Source: Mesorhizobium sp. AR10
Lineage (GTDB): Bacteria; Pseudomonadota; Alphaproteobacteria; Rhizobiales; Rhizobiaceae
Reading direction: 5' to 3'
Assembly: GCF_024746795.1 (NCBI RefSeq)
Contig: NZ_CP080524.1
Span: forward strand, 310,001 to 374,000
DNA: 64,000 nucleotides
Shown here: piece after piece, positions 58,848 to 64,000 of the stretch
Layout of the letters: every line of letters starts with the position of its first letter
Position numbering within the stretch: the first letter of the stretch is position 1
Translations under genes and position numbers: made by a program
The notes under the pieces: model-generated
What the model saw: the letters and a program-made list of their open reading frames with translations, nothing else
What the model was told of the DNA's origin: nothing
The model's database searches: none

Positions 58848-60644
58848 TCAGGTCTCGTCGTCGTCCGCGACCGGCTCGACCGGCAAATCGGCCTCGACCG
58901 AATCGGCTTCCGGCGCGTCGGGAATGCGTACGTCGATGATCTTGGCGCCGGGAAAGCGCGCCAGGATTGCGGCGACGGTCGGGTCGCTTTTGGCGTCCAG
59001 GAAGGCGGTCTCGCGCTTGGTCGATTCCATTTCGGCCAGCGTCTGACCGCCCGTCTCCTTCGACAGCGACACCAGCCAGCTACGCCCCGTCCAGGCGCGC
59101 AGCTTGGCGGTCAGATCGTTGAGCAGCATCTTCGGCGCATCGTCGGTCAGGCTGACGTCGATGCGGCCGGGCTCGATGCGCACCAGGCGCATGCAGCGCT
59201 TCACCAGCACCTTGAAGGCCATGTCGCGCTGGGCGTCGGCAAGGGCGGCGATATCGGCCAGCGACTTCAGCGGCACTGACGGGGCCTCGACGGCCGGTTC
59301 CGGCGGCGCGACAAAGGCAGCGGGCATCGGTTCGGCTTCGACCAGCCGCATCGTCTGTGCGCCACCACCGGTCGTCGGCATCCGTGTCTGCGCCACCGCG
59401 CTGGCGCTGCCGCCGGTGCTTGACGGCGCACCGTTCGGGCGTGGCGCGCTACCCGGTACCGGCACTGCGCCCTCCAGCGATCTCAGCGCTTCGTCGAGGG
59501 TCGGCAGGTCGGCGGCATGCGCCAGCCGGATCAGCACCATTTCGCCGGCGCTGACCGGCCGGTTGGACGACTGAACCTCGGGGATGCCCTTCAACAGCAT
59601 CTGCCACGTCCGCGACAGCACCCTGACCGACAGCGTCCTGGCGAAGTCGGCGCCGCGCTGCCGCTCGTCCTCTGACAGCAAGGCGTCGTCGATGGCCGAG
59701 GGCGCGAAACGCAGGCGGGTGACGAGGTGGTTGAACTCGGCAAGGTCGGTCAGCACCGCGGCCGGATCGGCGCCTGTGTCATACTGGCTGCGGAATTCGG
59801 CCAGTGCCGCCGCCACATCGCCCTTCATCACATGCTCGAACAGGTCGACGATGCGGGCGCGGTCGGCAAGCCCGAGCATGGCGCGCACCGCTTCGGCCGT
59901 CACCGCTCGGCCGCCATGGGCAATCGCCTGGTCGAAAATCGACTGCGCATCGCGCATCGACCCTTCTGCCGCCCGGGCAATCATCGCCAGCGCGTCGCTT
60001 TCGACCTCGATGCCTTCCAGACCCGCTATCCTAGCAAGGTCGGCTTTCATCATTGCCGTATCGATCCGCCTCAGGTCGAAGCGCTGGCAACGTGAAAGGA
60101 CGGTGATTGGCACCTTGCGGATTTCGGTGGTGGCGAAGATGAATTTGACGTGCGGCGGCGGCTCTTCCAGCGTCTTCAGCAGGCCGTTGAAGGCCTGGGT
60201 GGAGAGCATGTGCACTTCGTCGATGATGTAGACCTTGTAGCGCGCCGACACCGGCGCGTAGCGCACGCGCTCGATGATGTCCCGGATATCGTCGATGCCG
60301 GTGTGCGATGCAGCATCCATCTCGATGACATCGACATGGCGGCCTTCCATGATCGCCTGGCAATGTTCACCCAGCACGGCAAGGTCGACTGAAGGCTGGT
60401 CGATGGTGGCGGTTTTATAATTCAGCGCCCGCGCGAGAATGCGCGCCGTCGTCGTCTTGCCGACACCGCGCACGCCGGTCAGCATCCAGGCCTGGGCGAT
60501 GCGGCCGGTGGCAAAGGCATTGGTCAACGTGCGGACCATCGGCTCCTGGCCGATCAGCTCGGAGAAATTCGAAGGACGGTATTTGCGCGCCAAAACGCGA
60601 TAGGCACCGGCCTTGTCCGTCCCCAAATTTCCGGCTTCGCTCAT
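58848..60644 (-). CDS. dnaX: DNA polymerase III subunits gamma/tau
   Basis: The clamp-loader ATPase that opens the beta ring. The 598-residue protein has [16 protein letters not shown], Walker [14 protein letters not shown] (about 46-58), Walker [10 protein letters not shown], and the SRC sensor in [13 protein letters not shown]. The zinc module is reduced: where E. coli has four cysteines this protein has only [11 protein letters not shown]. The C-terminal third (about 380-598) is the tau-like region with Pro/Ala-rich linker. ATG 60644 ([10 protein letters not shown]) is chosen. Whether a shorter gamma form is made by frameshifting is not evident. Confidence 0.95.
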   Translation of the reverse strand: MSEAGNLGTDKAGAYRVLARKYRPSNFSELIGQEPMVRTLTNAFATGRIAQAWMLTGVRGVGKTTTARILARALNYKTATIDQPSVDLAVLGEHCQAIMEGRHVDVIEMDAASHTGIDDIRDIIERVRYAPVSARYKVYIIDEVHMLSTQAFNGLLKTLEEPPPHVKFIFATTEIRKVPITVLSRCQRFDLRRIDTAMMKADLARIAGLEGIEVESDALAMIARAAEGSMRDAQSIFDQAIAHGGRAVTAEAVRAMLGLADRARIVDLFEHVMKGDVAAALAEFRSQYDTGADPAAVLTDLAEFNHLVTRLRFAPSAIDDALLSEDERQRGADFARTLSVRVLSRTWQMLLKGIPEVQSSNRPVSAGEMVLIRLAHAADLPTLDEALRSLEGAVPVPGSAPRPNGAPSSTGGSASAVAQTRMPTTGGGAQTMRLVEAEPMPAAFVAPPEPAVEAPSVPLKSLADIAALADAQRDMAFKVLVKRCMRLVRIEPGRIDVSLTDDAPKMLLNDLTAKLRAWTGRSWLVSLSKETGGQTLAEMESTKRETAFLDAKSDPTVAAILARFPGAKIIDVRIPDAPEADSVEADLPVEPVADDDET

Positions 60645-60743
60645 TCGCCAGTAAAGCTCCAAGGACCGCGGGCGGCCGATTCCTGCGCATAGTTTCGCCC
60701 GCACGGCTTGGCGCCGTCAACGTCGCGGGAGAAAGGCGAAGAG

Positions 60744-60842
60744 GCGGGAGGCTGGAACAATGACCCGTTCCGGGCTCGTTAGGGCTGCTTCCTTCCGGAC
60801 CTGACCCGGTTGGCGAGTGGATCGTCCACCACCAACCTCCCG
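60744..60842 (-). ncRNA. ffs: Signal recognition particle RNA (4.5S RNA)
   Basis: On the minus strand the segment carries the invariant SRP domain IV sequence GGTCAGGTCCGGAAGGAAGC followed by AGCCC. The ends pair: GGGAGGTTGG near 60842 with CCAGCCTCCC near 60746-60755. The length of about 99 bases fits a bacterial small SRP RNA. It lies upstream of dnaX on the same strand, as in other rhizobia. Confidence 0.95.
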
Positions 60843-60995
60843 CTTTCCATATCGGCAATTCGGCAATGAAATGCAAGTGCGGACGAGAATCTACGCCGCA
60901 AGCCCCGACCTATCAATGATTCGCTTGCAGGCCTGTTGCAGCCGCTCTAGCGTTCGAAGTTTGAGAAAAACACGACAAAAGCGAGGAAAACGCCG

Positions 60996-61415
60996 ATGTT
61001 GCCGGGCCTCAAGGCCGGATTCACGCTCGACTCCAGGCTGGAGGCGGACAGCGAGCAGTTGATGTGGCTCGGGCTGTGCGAATTGCGCGTGATGAACGAC
61101 CGCCGCTGGCCGTGGCTGGTTCTGGTGCCGCAGCGGCCGGGCGCGGAGGAAATCCACGATATGACGCCGCTCGACCAGGCGATGCTGACCTTCGAGACCA
61201 ACATGGTGGCGCAAGGGCTGAAGAAAGCGACCGGCTGCACCAAGATCAACACCGGCGCGCTCGGCAACATCGTGCGCCAGTTGCATGTCCATGTCATTGC
61301 CCGCTCTGAAGGCGATCCCGGCTGGCCGGGGCCGGTGTGGGGTCACGGCATGCGCGAGCCCTACCAGCGCTCAGACCTCCGTCGGTTTGCGCAACAGATA
61401 AAGGCGGCGCTATAA
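60996..61415 (+). CDS. HIT-domain protein
   Basis: A 139-residue histidine-triad protein. The triad region reads QLHVHVIARSEGD (about 93-105): the first two His are present but the third position is Ile. INTGALGNIVRQLHVHVI and the tail GDPGWPGPVWG are typical of a rhizobial HIT subgroup. HIT proteins are usually nucleotide hydrolases or transferases; activity here is uncertain because of the altered triad. It starts at ATG 60996 with GAGGA eight bases upstream and precedes nudC by 37 bases. Confidence 0.88.
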   Translation: MLPGLKAGFTLDSRLEADSEQLMWLGLCELRVMNDRRWPWLVLVPQRPGAEEIHDMTPLDQAMLTFETNMVAQGLKKATGCTKINTGALGNIVRQLHVHVIARSEGDPGWPGPVWGHGMREPYQRSDLRRFAQQIKAAL

Positions 61416-61452
61416 GCCTCTCCCGTGTCCATTCCCGAGCTTTGAGTCTCCC

Positions 61453-62394
61453 ATGAGCTTCCGCCTGTTTGACGCGCCCTTGCGCGAGCCGAGTCAATTC
61501 GTCGGCTTTGCCGGCAACACGATCGACCGGCAATCCGAGAACCGCGCCGACGACTCCGTCGAAAAGGCGCTCGCCGATCCCTCGGCTAGGTTTTTGCTGA
61601 TGCATGGCGGCCGGCTTTATCTAAAGCTCAGGGATAGCGGCTTCGAGCCATGGTTCAATGTGGCCGAGAGCCAGCCACTCCAGGCGGCGCTCGACGATGG
61701 CGTCCTGCTCGGGTTTTCCGAAAGCGGCCCGGTGCTGGCTGTTCCTGCCGGCGTCGAGCCCGAGCAGCTTCCTGAAACCATCAAGGCCATCGATTATCGC
61801 TCGGTCTATATGCAGGGGCTAATCGACGAAACGGCTGTCGGCGCCCTGGCGCAAGGGGCGGCACTGCTCGCCTGGCATGTCAGCCATCGTTTCTGCAGCA
61901 AATGCGGCAATGAATCCGAAATGAAGGCAGGGGGCTACAAGCGCCATTGCCCGGCCTGCAACACCGAGCATTTTCCGCGTACCGACCCGGTGGCGATCAT
62001 GCTGACGGCGACGCCGGAAAAATGCCTGCTTGGCCGCGGTCGGCATTTTGGGCCGGGCATGTATTCGGCGCTTGCCGGTTTCATCGAGCCGGGCGAGACG
62101 ATCGAGGCGGCGGTGCGTCGCGAAACGCTGGAGGAGGCCGGCATCCGGCTTGGCCGCGTCGTCTACCACGCCAGTCAGCCCTGGCCGTTCCCCTATTCGC
62201 TGATGATCGGCTGCTTCGGCGAGCCGCTCAACGACGACATCCAGGCCGACCTCAACGAGTTGGAGGACTGCCGCTGGTTTTTCCGAGACGAGGTGCGCTC
62301 GATGCTGGATAGGACGCACCCGGATAATCTGGTCACGCCGCCGAAAGGGGCGATTGCCCATCACCTCATCCGCGCTTGGGTCGACAGCGTGTAA
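61453..62394 (+). CDS. nudC: NAD+ diphosphatase / NAD-decapping Nudix hydrolase
   Basis: NudC cleaves NAD(H) and removes NAD caps from RNA. The 313-residue protein has an N-terminal NUDIX-like domain, a zinc ribbon with CSKCG and CPAC (about 145-180), the Nudix box (GFIEPGETIEAAVRRETLEEAG, about 213-234) and the NudC marker SQPWPFPYSLM. It follows the HIT gene on the same strand, and both act on nucleotides, so they may be co-expressed. Confidence 0.95.
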   Translation: MSFRLFDAPLREPSQFVGFAGNTIDRQSENRADDSVEKALADPSARFLLMHGGRLYLKLRDSGFEPWFNVAESQPLQAALDDGVLLGFSESGPVLAVPAGVEPEQLPETIKAIDYRSVYMQGLIDETAVGALAQGAALLAWHVSHRFCSKCGNESEMKAGGYKRHCPACNTEHFPRTDPVAIMLTATPEKCLLGRGRHFGPGMYSALAGFIEPGETIEAAVRRETLEEAGIRLGRVVYHASQPWPFPYSLMIGCFGEPLNDDIQADLNELEDCRWFFRDEVRSMLDRTHPDNLVTPPKGAIAHHLIRAWVDSV

Positions 62395-62413
62395 CGACAC
62401 AGGGAGAGAAAAA

Positions 62414-62710
62414 ATGATCCGTCACACGGTGGTGTTCAGGTTGAAGCACAAGGAGAATTCGGCCGAGGAGAAAAAATTCCTCGCCGACGCAAAACGAATT
62501 CTTGCGCCGATCCCCGGCGTCGAGAAATTCGAGCAATTGCGGCAGGTCAGCCCGAAGAATGATTATCGCTTCGGCTTCTCGTTCGAATTTGCCGATCAGG
62601 CCGCCTACTCAGCCTACAACGACCATCCCGACCACGTCGCTTTCGTCCGCGACCGCTGGCTTCAAGAAGTCGAGACGTTTCTCGAAATCGACTACGTGCC
62701 GCTGGGCTAG
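62414..62710 (+). CDS. Dabb (stress-responsive A/B barrel) protein
   Basis: A 98-residue dimeric alpha/beta-barrel domain: MIRHTVVFRLKHKENSAEE at the start, IPGVEKFEQLRQVSPKNDYRFGFSFEF in the middle and YNDHPDHVAFVRDRWL near the end, all typical of Dabb. Function unknown. ATG 62414 has AGGGAGAG upstream; the frame is open 60 bases further but that overlaps nudC. It converges with pheA. Confidence 0.9.
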   Translation: MIRHTVVFRLKHKENSAEEKKFLADAKRILAPIPGVEKFEQLRQVSPKNDYRFGFSFEFADQAAYSAYNDHPDHVAFVRDRWLQEVETFLEIDYVPLG

Positions 62711-62721
62711 CGGGTTGTGCG

Positions 62722-63585
62722 CTAGTCAGCCACTTTCCACTCTTCACGCGAATTGGCGGCCGGATAGACGCCGAGAATCCGCATTTCGCGCGAGAAGAAG
62801 CGAAGCTCCTCGAGCGCCAGCTTCACCAGCGGATCGTCGGGGTGGCCCTCGATATCGGCATAAAACAGCGTCGCCGTGAAGGCACCCAGCTGATAGCTCT
62901 CCAGCTTGGTCATGTTGATGCCGTTGGTGGCGAAACCGCCCATCGCCTTGTAGAGCGCTGCCGGCACGTTGCGGACGCGAAAGATGAATGTCGTCATCAT
63001 CTTCGTGTCGGCCGACGGACGCTCTGCCCATTGCTTGTTCCGGGTCAGCACGACGAAGCGGGTGACGTTGCTGTCGGTGTCCTCGACATTCTCCTCGATG
63101 ATGTCGAGCCCGTAGAGCGTCGAGGCGAGCGCCGGCGCAAGTGCGGCCATGGTGCGGTCCTTCATGGCGGCAACCAGCTTGGCCGCACCCGCCGTGTCGC
63201 CGGCAACCGTCGCCTTCCAGCCGTTCTTGCGGATGTATTTGCGGCATTGGCCCAGCGCATGGATGTGGCTGTGCACGGTCTTGATCTCGTCGCGCTTCAC
63301 GCCCGGCAAGACCATCAGCTGGAAATGGATCGGCAGGAAATATTCGCCGACGATGTGCAGCTTCGATTCCGGCAACAAATGATGAATGTCGGCGACGCGC
63401 CCGGCGATCGTGTTCTCGATCGGAATCATGGCGAGGTCGGCCTTGCCGGTCTCGACCGCGTTGAAGGCATCCTCGAAGGTCGGGCACGGCAACGGCTCCA
63501 TGTCAGGAAACATGTTGCGGGAGGCGGTGTCGGAATTGGCGCCCGGCTCGCCCTGGAAGGATATTCTGTTGGTCTTTTCAGGCAT
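62722..63585 (-). CDS. pheA: Prephenate dehydratase
   Basis: PheA converts prephenate to phenylpyruvate in phenylalanine synthesis. The 287-residue monofunctional enzyme has FQGEPGANSDTA, IPIENTIAGRVADIHHLL, the catalytic-site TRF in DSNVTRFVVLTR (about 175-186), and a C-terminal ACT regulatory domain with KLESYQLG (phenylalanine-binding ESY region). There is no fused chorismate mutase. It follows kdsB by 10 bases on the same strand. Confidence 0.96.
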   Translation of the reverse strand: MPEKTNRISFQGEPGANSDTASRNMFPDMEPLPCPTFEDAFNAVETGKADLAMIPIENTIAGRVADIHHLLPESKLHIVGEYFLPIHFQLMVLPGVKRDEIKTVHSHIHALGQCRKYIRKNGWKATVAGDTAGAAKLVAAMKDRTMAALAPALASTLYGLDIIEENVEDTDSNVTRFVVLTRNKQWAERPSADTKMMTTFIFRVRNVPAALYKAMGGFATNGINMTKLESYQLGAFTATLFYADIEGHPDDPLVKLALEELRFFSREMRILGVYPAANSREEWKVAD

Positions 63586-63595
63586 GCCAAATATC

Positions 63596-64000
63596 TCAGG
63601 TTGAAAGGATTGTTCGAGCGCGTTCGAGGTCTTCCGGCGTGTCGACGCCGAGCGGCACGGATTGGACGATTTCGGCGTCGATGCGCATGCCGGCTTCCAG
63701 CGCCCGCAACTGCTCCAGCCGCTCGCGCTGTTCCAGCGGCGACGGCTTCAGCGCGACGAAGCGCTCGAGCGCTTCGCGGCGATAGGCATAGAGGCCGATG
63801 TGGTGATAGAGCGGTCCCTCCCCCCAGGGTGCCGTGGCGCGGGTGAAATAGAGTGCCCTGAGCCGCGTCGCCGACATTGGCGAACCGACGATCTTGACGA
63901 CATTGGGATTGGTCTTTTCCTCGTCGCGGACGATCTCGACGCCGAGCGTGGCGATGTCCACCGCCGCGTCCTCGAAAGGTTTCAGCGCAGCATTGATGAT
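63596..64000 (-). CDS. kdsB: 3-deoxy-manno-octulosonate cytidylyltransferase (partial, N-terminus beyond window)
   Basis: KdsB activates KDO with CTP for lipid A core synthesis. The visible 134 codons, open to the window edge, start [19 protein letters not shown] and include the signature [17 protein letters not shown] and [15 protein letters not shown] at the C-terminus. The start codon and N-terminal nucleotide-binding region lie outside the window. The order kdsB-pheA is common in rhizobia. Confidence 0.95.
   Translation of the reverse strand: MINAALKPFEDAAVDIATLGVEIVRDEEKTNPNVVKIVGSPMSATRLRALYFTRATAPWGEGPLYHHIGLYAYRREALERFVALKPSPLEQRERLEQLRALEAGMRIDAEIVQSVPLGVDTPEDLERARTILST

Overview
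The window is GC-rich, almost wholly coding chromosomal DNA of an alphaproteobacterium of the order Rhizobiales, most likely Mesorhizobium or a close relative. The basis is the protein families and gene orders: fabA-fabB-fabI divergent from the iron regulator irr; rimP-nusA-ylxR-infB-rbfA-truB near rpsO-pnp; tsaB-rimI, plsC-miaB-phoH-ybeY-corC and lnt-XRE-metK-trmB; and a dnaX-ybaB-recR block with the SRP RNA beside it. The palindromic intergenic repeats also look like ones I recall from Mesorhizobium. The genus is inferred by eye, not by a database search.

Layout. 1-4.3 kb: end of dnaN, recF, a MoeB/ThiF-type adenylyltransferase, a GNAT acetyltransferase and a two-subunit aconitase-X dehydratase. 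4.3-9.5 kb: a D-2-hydroxyacid dehydrogenase, an exported SH3 protein, irr, and the unsaturated fatty-acid operon fabA-fabB-fabI. 9.6-12.2 kb: a membrane GGDEF/EAL protein and an RsmC-like methyltransferase. 12.2-25.9 kb (minus strand): pnp, rpsO, a CorA transporter, truB, rbfA, infB, ylxR, nusA, rimP, trmB and metK, that is, translation, transcription elongation, RNA decay and SAM synthesis. 26-35 kb (minus): an XRE regulator, lnt, a VOC protein, corC, ybeY, phoH, miaB, plsC, rimI and tsaB.

35-41.3 kb (minus): the most distinctive locus. Imelysin, bacterioferritin-associated ferredoxin, bacterioferritin, a di-haem c-type oxidoreductase, a second imelysin and a DUF1513 protein lie head to tail behind a perfect Irr box (iron control element) that overlaps a sigma70-like promoter. 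A [2Fe-2S]-ferredoxin-reductase-like flavoprotein is divergently transcribed from the other side. 42.7-49.5 kb: a GabT-type aminotransferase and an RND efflux operon with two lipoprotein adaptors and a permease broken by a one-base frameshift. 49.5-55.1 kb: a small unknown gene and a complete five-gene oligopeptide/dipeptide-type ABC importer. 55.4-64 kb: a lytic transglycosylase, recR, a SleB-type hydrolase, ybaB, dnaX, the 4.5S RNA gene ffs, a HIT protein, nudC, a Dabb protein, pheA and the start-proximal-truncated kdsB.

Regulatory structures not implied by the gene list are: an intrinsic terminator between a good promoter and rimP, suggesting attenuation of the rimP-nusA-infB operon; hairpins in the rpsO-pnp spacer and before metK; an inverted repeat between irr and fabA; and two copies of a palindromic intergenic repeat. 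No tRNA, rRNA, CRISPR array, insertion sequence or prophage was seen. The only stretch over 300 bases without a gene is 40986-41437, which holds the Irr box and a long leader.
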